From Legionella sp. (GTDB lineage: Bacteria > Pseudomonadota > Gammaproteobacteria > Legionellales > Legionellaceae), in NCBI GenBank assembly GCA_002786205.1, contig PEQM01000011.1:157614-221613 (forward strand): 64,000 bases of DNA. Reading direction: 5' to 3'. The position numbers were made by a program, and so were the translations under genes. This document shows positions 37,900-46,781 of the stretch, piece after piece. The first letter of the stretch is position 1; each line of letters opens with the position of its first letter. Below the pieces are notes generated by a model that saw only the letters and a program-made list of their open reading frames with translations, ran no database searches and was not told the origin of the DNA.

Positions 37900-38349
37900 A
37901 TGAAGAGTTTGTTTGCCGTCTTACTGCTCACAACTACATCGTGCTGGTCATTTACTTGCTATTTTACGATGGTAAAAACAAATTGCTGGTCTGATTATGA
38001 CGTGACTGTAGACGTGATGGATGCTAAAGAAGGCAATAAACTGTTTAGTATTACAGTTCCTAAAGGCCAACTTTGGACCAGGCAAACATTTGATTGTAAT
38101 GAGGGACAAACATTGATGTATGTGGCGCAATTTTCTCCGATATTTTGGGATAAAGATAAGGGAAAAACTTATTCCGCTCAGCGTGTTTGGTTTTTACCCG
38201 AGACTATTGCGCCAGGAGCGAGTGCTTGGAATGTGTCTGTTTGCTATCCTAATGATTTTTCTTTGGTGCCCATGCCACCGGAGGCCACCAGTAATTGCCA
38301 GTGTGATTTCAAGTCTATACCGGTAATTCCGCCAAAACAACTTCCTTAA
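37900..38349 (+). CDS. Small secreted cysteine-containing protein, Legionella-type
   Basis: The 149-residue protein has a signal peptide (about 1-17, MKSLFAVLLLTTTSCWS). The mature part has several cysteines (CYF, NCW, FDCN, VCYP, NCQC) that suggest disulfides in the periplasm or outside the cell. The pattern of YDVTVDVMDA followed by WTRQTFDC resembles a paralogous family of periplasmic proteins I associate with Legionella. No function is known to me. AGGGGATGTC just upstream gives a ribosome site. Confidence 0.75.
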   Translation: MKSLFAVLLLTTTSCWSFTCYFTMVKTNCWSDYDVTVDVMDAKEGNKLFSITVPKGQLWTRQTFDCNEGQTLMYVAQFSPIFWDKDKGKTYSAQRVWFLPETIAPGASAWNVSVCYPNDFSLVPMPPEATSNCQCDFKSIPVIPPKQLP

Positions 38350-38366
38350 GACCGATTCATCAGTCA

Positions 38367-38390
38367 GCCAACGTGTTAGTTGGCATTTCT
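38367..38390 (+). terminator. Weak hairpin after the secreted protein gene
   Basis: A 6-bp stem GCCAAC/GTTGGC with a 6-nt loop, followed by ATTTCT. The T-tract is poor. A second GC-rich hairpin (GCCGC/GCGGC, 38473-38488) with T-rich sequence after it lies just before nagZ and could also end transcription. Confidence 0.35.
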
Positions 38391-38542
38391 CTATATTTTG
38401 AATTGCGGTATGATAACATATCACTCTTTAAACGCTGCTTTGCAAGAGGTTTGATCTTTCAAACAAGTGCTGGCCGCTTTAGTGCGGCTTGCTTTGCTTT
38501 TGCGTAACAGGCAAGCACGTATACCAGATTAGGAGTATCAAC

Positions 38543-39607
38543 TTGATACCATTAAGAAAAAAAATTGGGCAGTTATTGATTATGGGATTTGATGGGGCTG
38601 TGGTTAATGAAGACAGTCTTGTATCTCACTGGTTAAGAAAGGATGGTCTTGGCGGTGTACTTTTGTTTGATAAGGATTGGTCGACAGGGGATTATGGAAA
38701 AAATTTACAAAATAGAGAACAAATAAAACTGCTGATACAACAATTGAATGAGTGTGCGCAACAAGTTTTTCCGGAAATGCCTTTACTGACCGCTATTGAT
38801 TATGAAGGAGGGGCTGTCGATCGATTAAAATCAATCAAAGGCTGTATGACAACTCTTGATGCCCGCGCGTTGGCGAAGCTGGATGAGCAAGAATTAAAAA
38901 ATCAGCTGGAACAGATGGCTCAAACTTTAAGTACCCTGGGATTTAATTTAAATTTTGCTCCGGTAGTGGATTTAAATCTGAATGAAGAAAAAGGCATTAT
39001 CGGTAAATTAGACAGAAGCTATTCCGCTAATCCACAAGAGGTTATACGGGTTGCTCGGCAATTTGTTGATGTCTTTGCGCAGCATGGTATTGCCTGTTCA
39101 TATAAACATTTCCCCGGTCATGGTAGCGCAACAGGAGACACTCATGAGGGCTTTGTAGACGTTACCGAACATTTTAATCATCAGGAATTGATTCCTTATG
39201 CAAGCCTTGTTCAGGATAAAGATAAGCCGGTCATGATTATGACTGCTCATGTCATTAATAAAGTACTTGATGAAACAGGTTTGCCCGCCACCTTATCCTA
39301 TAAAATATTAACTACTGTATTACGAGATACATTAGGTTATGACGGTATAATTATCAGCGATGATTTGCAAATGCAAGCCATTGCGCATCATTATTCATTA
39401 GAAGATTCTTTGGCCTTGACGTTTAATGCGGGTGCGGACATGGTCATTTTTGGCAATCAGCTGGGTTTTATCAGTGCAACGGACGTGATAGATTGCATTG
39501 AACAACTGGTGCTTTGCAAAAAAATACCCATGCATCGAATAGATGAAGCCTATCAACGAGTTATGCGATTAAAGCAGCATATTAAAAAGAAAGAGCTTGT
39601 TATTTGA
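38543..39607 (+). CDS. nagZ: Beta-N-acetylhexosaminidase NagZ
   Basis: This 354-residue family 3 glycoside hydrolase removes N-acetylglucosamine from muropeptides in the cytoplasm during peptidoglycan recycling. Visible family motifs are DYEGGAVDRL near 90 and KHFPGHG near 187, followed by ATGDTH, the His-Asp loop used for catalysis in NagZ, and IISDDLQMQA near 270. I set the start at TTG 38543 because AGGAG lies 7 nt upstream and the protein then begins MIPLRKKIGQLLIMG as in the family. The in-frame ATG at 38489 would add 18 unrelated residues and overlap a hairpin. Confidence 0.9.
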   Translation: MIPLRKKIGQLLIMGFDGAVVNEDSLVSHWLRKDGLGGVLLFDKDWSTGDYGKNLQNREQIKLLIQQLNECAQQVFPEMPLLTAIDYEGGAVDRLKSIKGCMTTLDARALAKLDEQELKNQLEQMAQTLSTLGFNLNFAPVVDLNLNEEKGIIGKLDRSYSANPQEVIRVARQFVDVFAQHGIACSYKHFPGHGSATGDTHEGFVDVTEHFNHQELIPYASLVQDKDKPVMIMTAHVINKVLDETGLPATLSYKILTTVLRDTLGYDGIIISDDLQMQAIAHHYSLEDSLALTFNAGADMVIFGNQLGFISATDVIDCIEQLVLCKKIPMHRIDEAYQRVMRLKQHIKKKELVI

Positions 39608-39682
39608 TGACCTTGATTGTACGTAAGCTGTTTTTATAGATACAATAAAGGGGAATTATGATCGCATTGATCTGGTCAATTG

Positions 39683-39711
39683 TTGATCAATAGTGGTTTT
39701 TTTGTTACAAT
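39683..39711 (+). promoter_or_regulatory. Putative sigma70 promoter of the polycysteine leader and symporter
   Basis: TTGATC (39683-39688) and TACAAT (39706-39711) are separated by 17 bp. Transcription would begin near 39718, giving a leader of about 150 nt before the symporter that contains the Cys-rich short ORF. Confidence 0.5.
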
Positions 39712-39750
39712 TCATTCTATTTTCCGTTATTTAACCGGGATGGTGTTTTT

Positions 39751-39837
39751 ATGATAATCCTAAAGTACGTTGATCAGGTGTTTAAAAATCATCAAGGTAC
39801 CGCCTCATGTTGCTGCTGTTGCTCAGTTTCCTGGTAA
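39751..39837 (+). CDS. 28-codon leader peptide with five consecutive Cys codons
   Basis: The frame ATG 39751 to TAA 39837 encodes MIILKYVDQVFKNHQG, then TASCCCCCSVSW. Codons 20-24 (39808-39822) are TGT TGC TGC TGT TGC. GGGA lies about 10 nt before the ATG. The stop is 30 nt before the ATG of a DAACS-family symporter and 17 nt before its GAGGA ribosome site. Runs of codons for one amino acid in a short leader are the hallmark of attenuation peptides; polycysteine leaders sensing charged tRNA-Cys are known from mycobacteria. No hairpin with a T-tract is visible in the 30-nt gap, so coupling at translation is more likely than termination. Confidence 0.55.
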   Translation: MIILKYVDQVFKNHQGTASCCCCCSVSW

Positions 39838-39867
39838 CATTAACTACAATGACAGAGGATTTTCAGT

Positions 39868-41157
39868 ATGTGCGCTAACCATCAACAAAAGAAAAACATT
39901 CGTTTAAGTACCCCGGTTATTTATGTCTTAATGATTCTTTCGGGTATTTTATGCGGACTATCAAATATGCCGTTGCTAACTGGCTTGGGCATATTGGTTT
40001 CTGATGTGTTTATTAAATTATTTAAGTGCATCAGTTTGCCCATTATTTCTTTGTCTATCATCGTGACTTTGTCTCATTATAAAACTGATGGGAACATGAA
40101 AAAAATTTGGCAAAGAACCATACGATATACCTTTTTTACTACTTTGCTTGCTGCTGCGGTAAGTTGTGTTTTGTATTTGGTAATTCAGCCTAATCTGGTT
40201 CATGTCGATTTGACCACCAAATTGCATGATGCCTCAACGAACTCCAATTACATGACTTATTTGATGCAGATGATTCCAACTAATCTATTGTCTCCATTTT
40301 TAGAGCAGCAGGTAATTAGCGTCTTATTTTTAAGTGTAGGCATTGGTTTTGCGGTGCGGCAAATCCCAGAAGAAGAAGCTCGTAATACATTGGTTTCTTT
40401 TTTTCGTGGCGCACATGGTATGTTTTTGGTGATGACACGCTGGATCATTGCCATTATTCCAATAGGCTTGTTTGGATTTATTACTGCCACCGTAGTTCAG
40501 CTTCGTTCTGGTACGGATATCAAAGGAATAGGGCAATATTTATTAATTATTGTATTGGCTAATTTAATTCAAGGACTGGTCATTTTGCCTGCTTGGTTAA
40601 AAGCCAATGGGATTAATCCGTTTAAGGCGATGCGTGCTATGGGACCTGCTCTGTCCGTGGCTTTTTTTTCCAAGTCTTCAGTTGGTACGCTCCCCATTAC
40701 GATGAATACTATAGAAAAAAATCTGCAAGTGAAACCGGAGGTTAGTCGTTTTGTTTTGCCTCTTTGCACGAGCATTAATATGAACGGATGTGCCGCATTT
40801 ATTTTTGCCACAGTGATTTATTTGATGCAAAGTCATGGAGTGAGTATTTCACTAGGAACCATGATTTTATGGATATTCATTGCTACTATAGCCGCTATAG
40901 GTAATGCAGGTGTTCCCATGGGCTGCTTTTTTCTAAGTGTTAGCTTGTTATCTAGCATGAATGTGCCTATCACTTTAATGGGCATTATTTTGCCTTTCTA
41001 CGGTTTAATAGACATGCTAGAAACCGCATTAAATGTCTGGTCAGATGCTTGTGTGACTAAAATTGTTAATGACAAAGTAAATCATAGTGCCAGTGCGCCG
41101 ATTCAAAGCAGCGTTTTAAGAAAAGAGAAATTGATTACCGAGGTTGAGTTAGGGTAA
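39868..41157 (+). CDS. DAACS-family sodium/proton:amino-acid symporter, possibly cyst(e)ine
   Basis: The 429-residue protein has about eight membrane segments and the two re-entrant loops of the glutamate-transporter fold. The signatures are KSSVGTLPIT near 268 and NMNGCAAF near 302, where acidic amino acid carriers have NMDGT. The last helix reads DMLETALNVWSD. By alignment to GltPh, the position of Arg397, which holds the substrate's side-chain carboxylate, is Glu here (near residue 385). The substrate is therefore probably not glutamate or aspartate. NGCA also recalls the cystine carrier TcyP, and the polycysteine leader upstream points the same way. GAGGA lies 8 nt before the ATG. Confidence 0.82.
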   Translation: MCANHQQKKNIRLSTPVIYVLMILSGILCGLSNMPLLTGLGILVSDVFIKLFKCISLPIISLSIIVTLSHYKTDGNMKKIWQRTIRYTFFTTLLAAAVSCVLYLVIQPNLVHVDLTTKLHDASTNSNYMTYLMQMIPTNLLSPFLEQQVISVLFLSVGIGFAVRQIPEEEARNTLVSFFRGAHGMFLVMTRWIIAIIPIGLFGFITATVVQLRSGTDIKGIGQYLLIIVLANLIQGLVILPAWLKANGINPFKAMRAMGPALSVAFFSKSSVGTLPITMNTIEKNLQVKPEVSRFVLPLCTSINMNGCAAFIFATVIYLMQSHGVSISLGTMILWIFIATIAAIGNAGVPMGCFFLSVSLLSSMNVPITLMGIILPFYGLIDMLETALNVWSDACVTKIVNDKVNHSASAPIQSSVLRKEKLITEVELG

Positions 41158-41163
41158 GCAGAC

Positions 41164-41199
41164 ACTTTCCATCATTTATTGCTTTGCCTGATGGAAAGT
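41164..41199. terminator. Hairpin between convergent genes
   Basis: A 10-bp stem ACTTTCCATC/GATGGAAAGT with a 16-nt loop lies between the symporter and the convergent cytochrome b561 gene. There is no strong T-tract. It may end both transcripts. Confidence 0.45.
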
Positions 41200-41223
41200 A
41201 TCAGTCAGTTCCGTTTCATCGTG

Positions 41224-41754
41224 CTAGATGATTCGCTTTAAAATGTCGTTTTTATCAATGAAATGATGCTTTAACGCACCTAGAATATGCAAAATAATAA
41301 GAGCAATTAAACAATAAGCCACCCATTCATGCACAGAAGAAAAAAGCTTGCTTAATGCTTTGTTTTTTTCTACCAGAGCAGGTAATGTAAATAAACCAAA
41401 AAAAGAAGGTGGTTTTCCTGCTGCAGAAGACATAAACCAACCGCTTAAGGGCATTATGATCATGAGCGTATAGAGTAATCCATGTGTAGTTCGAGCTAAA
41501 ATACGTTCATAAGCTGGTATTAGTAAGGCTGGTCTTTCACTACAGATATGCCACGCTACTCTAACGATGGCAAGAATTAACACCAATATACCAAAGGCTT
41601 TGTGCCATCCATAAAGATCATATTGCTGAGCGACATCAGGCATGCTCGTCATATAAAACCCAATGCACAAAAGAGCAATGATTAAGAGGCCCATAACCCA
41701 ATGAAGCAAGATACTAATCAAGCCAAAACGAGTATTGCTGTTTTTCAATTCCAT
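41224..41754 (-). CDS. Cytochrome b561 family protein
   Basis: The 176-residue protein has four membrane segments (about 12-32, 47-65, 88-108, 140-165). His residues near the ends of helices (LLHWVMG, YGWHKAFG, RTTHGLLY, SSVHEWVAY) are suited to bind two b-type hemes. It belongs to the bacterial CybB/YodB-like group of inner-membrane electron carriers, some of which oxidise superoxide and reduce quinone. It stands alone, with TTTCC-rich sequence upstream and a convergent symporter downstream. Confidence 0.88.
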   Translation of the reverse strand: MELKNSNTRFGLISILLHWVMGLLIIALLCIGFYMTSMPDVAQQYDLYGWHKAFGILVLILAIVRVAWHICSERPALLIPAYERILARTTHGLLYTLMIIMPLSGWFMSSAAGKPPSFFGLFTLPALVEKNKALSKLFSSVHEWVAYCLIALIILHILGALKHHFIDKNDILKRII

Positions 41755-41894
41755 ATGATTTTTCCTTTATGTTGTAGGTTTATTGATAGACTGCATTACA
41801 AGAAATCTATTATCTCACCTTAACTACAATTAGCTCCTTGAGCAAGTTAAAAATAAAGAACAGAAATTTAGCCATTAAACGACTCTATGCCTGT

Positions 41895-42761
41895 TTAAAA
41901 ATTAGGTTTTAAACAGCGTCCATGCTCATATTGCGAACAATGGTGTTGATAATATTGTTTGATGGGTGATACAAATAAGGGCTCTCCGTCATTCATTAAA
42001 AAAATTTTTTCTGGCTCGATCACCGTGTAATTGGAATCTAGCAAAGTACTTTTATAGGCTATGCTCGCTTTAGGAAACAGCCACTTGTCTAATAAAGGCA
42101 TGATTTTCTCAGGCTCATCACTATAAAAAGACAATTCAATATCAGTAATTAAGTTGTTTTTTAAATCAAAATTGCTTTTGAAATAATGATTGCTTTTGTC
42201 TCGTTTGTATTCAATAAACGGCGGAATCGCCGGGTTCTTTTTCCAACCGGCTCTAAAGCTTAAGGAGACAATTACCGCTTTGGCTTCTTCAATAGTGAGT
42301 GGTGATCCCAGGATTTCTGAGCCATTGTATTCATTCATGTAATTTCGTAGATAGAGCACGCCGTCATCATTTAAAGGGTCGAAATAACTTTGAATAGAAA
42401 ATGCAACGGCCATTTGAGTGATGGGGTCGTATTCACAAATAAGAATCGTTGAGAAAATAAATTTATCTTTAGTTATTTTATTGATGAATTTATCCTCAAT
42501 TTCCTTGTTGACTTGTTCGCAAGAGACTTGCTGATTGTCTATTTTTTCTGTCATTCGGATGATATGAGTTGGTGAGTCTATGCTGCGCTCAAAGGAATGG
42601 GCTGATGTTAAATAAAGGTCATCACTGTTAAATAATTTGATTACTACGTTTTGTTTTTGTTGAGAAGGGATGTCAAAAAAAAGTTTCGGCAAGGTGGTTT
42701 CTTGCGCAACCACAACAAGCGGGTACAAGAGCAAGCATGCAATACCATACATCCATCTCAT
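41895..42761 (-). CDS. Secreted protein of unknown function
   Basis: I do not recognise this 288-residue protein. It has a signal peptide (about 1-19, cleaved after VVVAQ or nearby), no further membrane segment, and cysteines near the middle and the C-terminus (QVSCEQ, CEYD, HHCSQYEHGRCLKP) that could form disulfides. The body is mixed alpha/beta with many charged residues. It is a single gene with AGGAG 5-10 nt before its ATG on the minus strand. A periplasmic or secreted Legionella protein is the most I can say. Confidence 0.7.
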   Translation of the reverse strand: MRWMYGIACLLLYPLVVVAQETTLPKLFFDIPSQQKQNVVIKLFNSDDLYLTSAHSFERSIDSPTHIIRMTEKIDNQQVSCEQVNKEIEDKFINKITKDKFIFSTILICEYDPITQMAVAFSIQSYFDPLNDDGVLYLRNYMNEYNGSEILGSPLTIEEAKAVIVSLSFRAGWKKNPAIPPFIEYKRDKSNHYFKSNFDLKNNLITDIELSFYSDEPEKIMPLLDKWLFPKASIAYKSTLLDSNYTVIEPEKIFLMNDGEPLFVSPIKQYYQHHCSQYEHGRCLKPNF

Positions 42762-43078
42762 ATTAAACTCCTTTTAATTTAAATGTACAGGCCCCGTTGT
42801 CAGGAAAAACATCCCAAGATCAATAACACCTTGCATTGTTGCTAAGTAATAAAAATTTGGTGATTGGGTCTTTTATTGTCTCTCGGATGCCATTTTGGCC
42901 TTTAAGATCTCTTTATTTTCACTTTGGATAAATATTGTCGTATTGTAATTATGGTTCAAGAACTGGAATTTAGTAATTATTTTGTTGATAAATCTCAACA
43001 AAGCAGATAAAAAATTGTCACATTAGGACTTTTCACTTAAAATCTATCACAACTTAATTGTGATTAAATGAGAATTTC
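42762..43078. other. Divergent intergenic region upstream of prfC
   Basis: The 317 bp hold no gene that I can see and should contain promoters for both flanking genes. The clear structure is a palindrome at 43046-43064 (ATCACAA, 5 nt, TTGTGAT), ending 14 nt before the prfC ATG, where it could be an operator or a hairpin near the ribosome site. Its half-sites are in the opposite order to a CRP site. Confidence 0.4.
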
Positions 43079-44659
43079 ATGTCCGATTTTTATCAGGATT
43101 TTAATACAAGACGAACTTTTGCCATTATTTCTCACCCTGATGCGGGTAAAACAACAGTTACCGAAAAATTATTGTTATTTGGAGGTGCTATTCAGCTTGC
43201 TGGCACAGTAAAAGGACGCAAAGCAGACAGGCATGCGACTTCTGACTGGATGGAAATGGAAAAAGAAAGAGGGATTTCTATTACTACTTCTGTGATGCAA
43301 TTTATTCATAACCAACATGTGATGAATTTATTGGATACACCAGGACATGAGGATTTTTCTGAAGATACTTACCGTACTTTAACTGCGGTTGATTCGGCTT
43401 TAATGGTAATTGACGTAGCAAAAGGCGTAGAAGACAGAACGGTGAAACTGATGGAAGTTTGTCGCCTGCGGGATACGCCGATTATGACGTTTATTAATAA
43501 ATTGGATAGAGAAGGACGTGAGCCTATTGATCTGCTTGATGAGGTAGAGTCCGTCCTGGGTATTCAATGTGCTCCCATTACTTGGCCTGTAGGAATGGGG
43601 AAACGATTTAAAGGCATTTATCATCGTTATGAAGACACCGTTTATCTTTATGAAGCTGGAAAAAATGCTCAAAAACAAGAAGCAGTAAAAATTAAAGGAT
43701 TGCATAATCCTGAATTAGATAAATTATTAGGCGAGAGTGCTCAAGAGTTAAGAGATGAAATGGAATTGGTCAACGGTGCCTCGCATGAGTTTAATATAGA
43801 AGACTATTTGGCTGGCAGGTTAACCCCTGTTTATTTTGGTTCTGCAATTAATAATTTTGGGATCAAAGAATTATTAGATGATTTTGTGCGTTATGCACCT
43901 GGACCACAAGCTCGTGATGCCCAACAAAGGGAAGTTGCGCCTTCTGAATCGAATTTTTCTGGCTTTGTTTTTAAAATTCAAGCCAACATGGATCCAAAAC
44001 ATAGAGACAGAATTGCTTTTTTACGTGTCTGTTCAGGAACTTATAGAAAAGGAATGAAGTTAAATCATTTGCGTTTAGGTAAAGAGGTACAAATTGCGAA
44101 TGCACTGACTTTTATGGCTGGAGATCGCTCGCATACTGAAACTGCTTTGGCAGGAGATATTATTGGCTTGCACAATCATGGGACTATCCGTATAGGTGAT
44201 ACTTTTACTCAAGGTGAACTGTTAAAATTTACAGGCATTCCTAATTTTGCACCAGAATTATTTCGGTTAGTGAGATTAAAAGATCCATTAAAGAGTAAAG
44301 CTTTGTTAAAGGGGCTTATTGAATTGTCTGAAGAAGGCGCAACGCAAGTATTCAGGCCATTGAACAGCAATCAATTAATTTTAGGTGCAGTAGGTGTATT
44401 GCAATTTGATGTGGTTGCTCATCGTCTAAAGCATGAATACAAAGTAGATTGTGTTTATGAATCGGTTAATGTGTCTTGTGCTCGCTGGATTTATGCAGAA
44501 GACGACAAAGCTTTAGAGGAGCTTAAACAAAAAGCATTTGATTATTTAGCCTTGGATGGAAGTGATACATTAATGTATTTGGCTCCAACACGGGTTAATT
44601 TAAATATGGCGCAAGAGCGTTATCCTAAGATTAAATTTTGTGCTACGAGAGAGCACTGA
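43079..44659 (+). CDS. prfC: Peptide chain release factor 3
   Basis: The 526-residue translational GTPase removes RF1/RF2 from the ribosome after termination. GTPase motifs are the P-loop [13 protein letters not shown] near 18, [13 protein letters not shown] near 63, [14 protein letters not shown] near 90 and [10 protein letters not shown] near 142, followed by the EF-Tu-like domain 2 and the RF3 C-terminal domain. The length equals the family norm (about 526-529). The stop TGA overlaps the ATG of the next gene (ATGA arrangement), so the two are probably cotranslated. A palindrome lies just ahead of the start codon. Confidence 0.96.
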   Translation: MSDFYQDFNTRRTFAIISHPDAGKTTVTEKLLLFGGAIQLAGTVKGRKADRHATSDWMEMEKERGISITTSVMQFIHNQHVMNLLDTPGHEDFSEDTYRTLTAVDSALMVIDVAKGVEDRTVKLMEVCRLRDTPIMTFINKLDREGREPIDLLDEVESVLGIQCAPITWPVGMGKRFKGIYHRYEDTVYLYEAGKNAQKQEAVKIKGLHNPELDKLLGESAQELRDEMELVNGASHEFNIEDYLAGRLTPVYFGSAINNFGIKELLDDFVRYAPGPQARDAQQREVAPSESNFSGFVFKIQANMDPKHRDRIAFLRVCSGTYRKGMKLNHLRLGKEVQIANALTFMAGDRSHTETALAGDIIGLHNHGTIRIGDTFTQGELLKFTGIPNFAPELFRLVRLKDPLKSKALLKGLIELSEEGATQVFRPLNSNQLILGAVGVLQFDVVAHRLKHEYKVDCVYESVNVSCARWIYAEDDKALEELKQKAFDYLALDGSDTLMYLAPTRVNLNMAQERYPKIKFCATREH

Positions 44660-45165
44660 TGAGAATATTAGATCAATATAAAAGAAAGTTAACACGGGCT
44701 ATTAGAAAAATAAACATTGCCTATTTAACTGGGGAGGCAATAGTTGTTGAAAATGGGCTATTGAACGACCGCGTGATAATGAGTAGTCCTTCTCGTAATA
44801 TAGGTCAAATGTTTTTTAAGCCCTATCAATCCAAGAAAGAATTTATTTATTGCGCAAGAAACACGTTGTATCCGCTGGGTATTTTTATGCTGGGAGCAAA
44901 CTGTCTCATTGGCTGTGGATTAATGAGTGGATTATGCTTGGGAGTTGCTCTCTATTGCGAATCACAAGGCGCATATAGAGTGGCTTTTAAAGTATTAGAA
45001 TATGCAGTTGATCTGATGGCCGGTTGCTTGCAGTTGTGCGTAGACTTGGCTGTTTTTCCATTATCAGCGCTTATATTGATGACTCGCATGATGTCAACAG
45101 GACTTAATGAGCTTTTGGACTCTCTTGATGGGGAGGAAAAAGAGATGTTGAGGGCTGCTTTTTAA
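44659..45165 (+). CDS. Small hydrophobic protein of unknown function
   Basis: The 168-residue protein has a basic N-terminus ([17 protein letters not shown]), two or three hydrophobic stretches (about 70-95, 110-125 and 128-150) and an acidic end (LDGEEKEMLRAAF). I do not recognise it. I place the start at ATG 44659, which overlaps the prfC stop, rather than at 44638. Translational coupling to prfC is likely, but no functional link is implied. It may be a Legionella-specific inner-membrane protein. Confidence 0.6.
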   Translation: MRILDQYKRKLTRAIRKINIAYLTGEAIVVENGLLNDRVIMSSPSRNIGQMFFKPYQSKKEFIYCARNTLYPLGIFMLGANCLIGCGLMSGLCLGVALYCESQGAYRVAFKVLEYAVDLMAGCLQLCVDLAVFPLSALILMTRMMSTGLNELLDSLDGEEKEMLRAAF

Positions 45166-45203
45166 AAAATGGCATGAGGTAGCCGGGTTATAATCATACT
45201 ATT

Positions 45204-45271
45204 CAAAGAGGTAGCTTCCACAATTCATTGCTCATCATCCTTAGTGATGATATGTGGGAGTTACCTCTTTG
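45204..45271. terminator. Long imperfect hairpin between convergent genes
   Basis: CAAAGAGGTAGCTTCCACA (45204-45222) pairs with TGTGGGAGTTACCTCTTTG (45253-45271) over 19 positions with two G-T wobbles. The 30-nt loop contains a further TCATCA/TGATGA pair. It lies between two convergent genes and may serve as a bidirectional terminator, though no T-tract follows. Confidence 0.5.
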
Positions 45272-45303
45272 CAAAAGATGAGCTTACATATAATGGCTAG
45301 TCT

Positions 45304-45690
45304 TTAGCCACCGATGCAAGTAGCTTTCACAGCATGCAAGCCTTCATTGGTAATACTGACTTGAGCACCTGGGTCGGCATTGATTTTCAAGGTTTCACCA
45401 TGATGAATGGTTAGACGCAAGGTATCGCCTTTAATCCATGGAATGTCATTTAATTTTCCTTTTTTAGTTAGTGCTACTGCATGAAGTACATTGTTATCGT
45501 CTTCTGTAGAAATCTTGCAGTTGGCTTCTACTGGCCAAAACATATAATTAGAAAAAACCTGAGCTTCATTAGGTTGTAATTCATATTCAATAGTGGCCCA
45601 TGATTGTAAAGAGTTGTTGATGGTGACTGCCATGCAGGGAGTGGATATTGCTGTTGCAGAAAGAATAGCTAAAGCCAATTTTTTAAACAT
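45304..45690 (-). CDS. Periplasmic protein of a Legionella-type paralogous family
   Basis: The 128-residue protein has a signal peptide (1-21, ending STPCMA). The mature part is of a type I associate with a repeated Legionella family: a beta-rich core with CKISTEDDNN, KKGKLNDIPW, HHGETLKI and a final ATC. Two cysteines of the mature part could form a disulfide. No function is known to me. It is a single gene, convergent with the gene after prfC. Confidence 0.7.
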   Translation of the reverse strand: MFKKLALAILSATAISTPCMAVTINNSLQSWATIEYELQPNEAQVFSNYMFWPVEANCKISTEDDNNVLHAVALTKKGKLNDIPWIKGDTLRLTIHHGETLKINADPGAQVSITNEGLHAVKATCIGG

Positions 45691-45868
45691 TAAAGCGCTC
45701 CATTGATAATAAAATGTACCAATATACAGTTATTCTTGTTTTTTGGCAAATTTAAAATCACCATGGAATGGTTTCCTCCGTACAGGAGCAAAATAATCTG
45801 TCCTGTACGAAGATGGTTTGCATCGCTTGACTATGGGCTTATGGACGGTCAGTAGTGGCCAATCAGAA

Positions 45869-45919
45869 ATGTTTGCCCGCCTGGCGCGGGCATGACCGGT
45901 TTTTTGGTCATGCACAGAG
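45869..45919. repeat. Dispersed palindrome (TGCCCGCC...GGCGCGGGCA), solo copy
   Basis: This 51-bp segment holds two adjoining palindromes, a GC-rich one (GCCCGCCTGGCGCGGGC) and CATGACC/GGTCATG around a T-run. It closely matches the 49-50-bp ends of the element at 58760-59143. It lies in the 289-bp gap between the periplasmic protein gene and fabI, where I see no gene. Confidence 0.65.
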
Positions 45920-45979
45920 CACCTGACTTTTCCTACTGTATTATTCAAAATACGGTGAACAGGTATTTTAACGCGTGGC

Positions 45980-46765
45980 CTAGTGTTCTATTGAACCAGA
46001 TACCGCATGATATCCTGCATCGACATGAATGACTTCACCGGTAATGCCCGAGGCCAGATGAGAACAAAGAAAAGCCGCTGTATTACCTACTTCTTCTGCA
46101 GTAACATTTCGCTGTAAAGGAGTCGTTTGAGCATAAGCAGTTTGTATTTTTCTAAAATCTTTAATGCCTGCTGCCGCCAAGGTTTTAATAGGGCCTGCAG
46201 AAATGGCATTAACACGCAACCCACGAGGACCCAAACTGGCCGCAAGGTATCTAACTGTTGCTTCCAGGCTTGCTTTGGCAATTCCCATTACATTGTAATT
46301 AGGAACGGCTTTTTCAGCCCCATAATAGCTAAGGGTCAAAATAGAACCTTGGGTATTTTCCATCATGGGTAAGGCGGCTTTTGCCAAGCCCACTAGACTA
46401 TATGCACTGATATCATGAGCTATTTTAAAACCTTCTCTGTTCGCAGAGGTAATAAAATCACCACTAATTTGATCCGCAGGAGCAAAAGCAACAGAATGGA
46501 CTAAAATATCCAGCTGATTCCAGTGCGCGCCTAAATAGGTAAACAAAGCCTCAATGTCTTTGTCATGCGCGACATCACAAGGGCAAATGAGTTTAGAGTT
46601 AAATTCAGCCGCCATGGTTTCAACGCGAGATTTGAGTTTTTCATTTTGATAAGTAAATGCCAATTCAGCGCCTTGTTCATGCATGGCCTTGGCAATACCA
46701 TAGGCAATAGAACGGTTACTGGCCAAGCCAATAATAAGTACTTTTTTACCAGATAAAAATCCCAC
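45980..46765 (-). CDS. fabI: Enoyl-[acyl-carrier-protein] reductase (NADH)
   Basis: The 261-residue short-chain dehydrogenase catalyses the last reduction of fatty-acid elongation. Family marks are the N-terminal nucleotide site [13 protein letters not shown], the catalytic Tyr-Lys pair in [20 protein letters not shown] (Tyr and Lys separated by six residues), and the C-terminal [12 protein letters not shown]. The length matches E. coli FabI (262). AGGAG stands before the ATG, 16 bp after the udk stop, so it is probably cotranscribed with udk. Confidence 0.96.
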   Translation of the reverse strand: MGFLSGKKVLIIGLASNRSIAYGIAKAMHEQGAELAFTYQNEKLKSRVETMAAEFNSKLICPCDVAHDKDIEALFTYLGAHWNQLDILVHSVAFAPADQISGDFITSANREGFKIAHDISAYSLVGLAKAALPMMENTQGSILTLSYYGAEKAVPNYNVMGIAKASLEATVRYLAASLGPRGLRVNAISAGPIKTLAAAGIKDFRKIQTAYAQTTPLQRNVTAEEVGNTAAFLCSHLASGITGEVIHVDAGYHAVSGSIEH

Positions 46766-46781
46766 GTTAATCTCCTAAAAG

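Noticed and set aside
43046..43064. CRP-type operator before prfC
   Set aside because: The half-sites are in the reverse order (TCACA...TGTGA) to the CRP consensus (TGTGA...TCACA).
45730..45948. 72-codon minus-strand frame before fabI
   Set aside because: It runs through the GC-rich palindromic repeat and has no ribosome site or family pattern.
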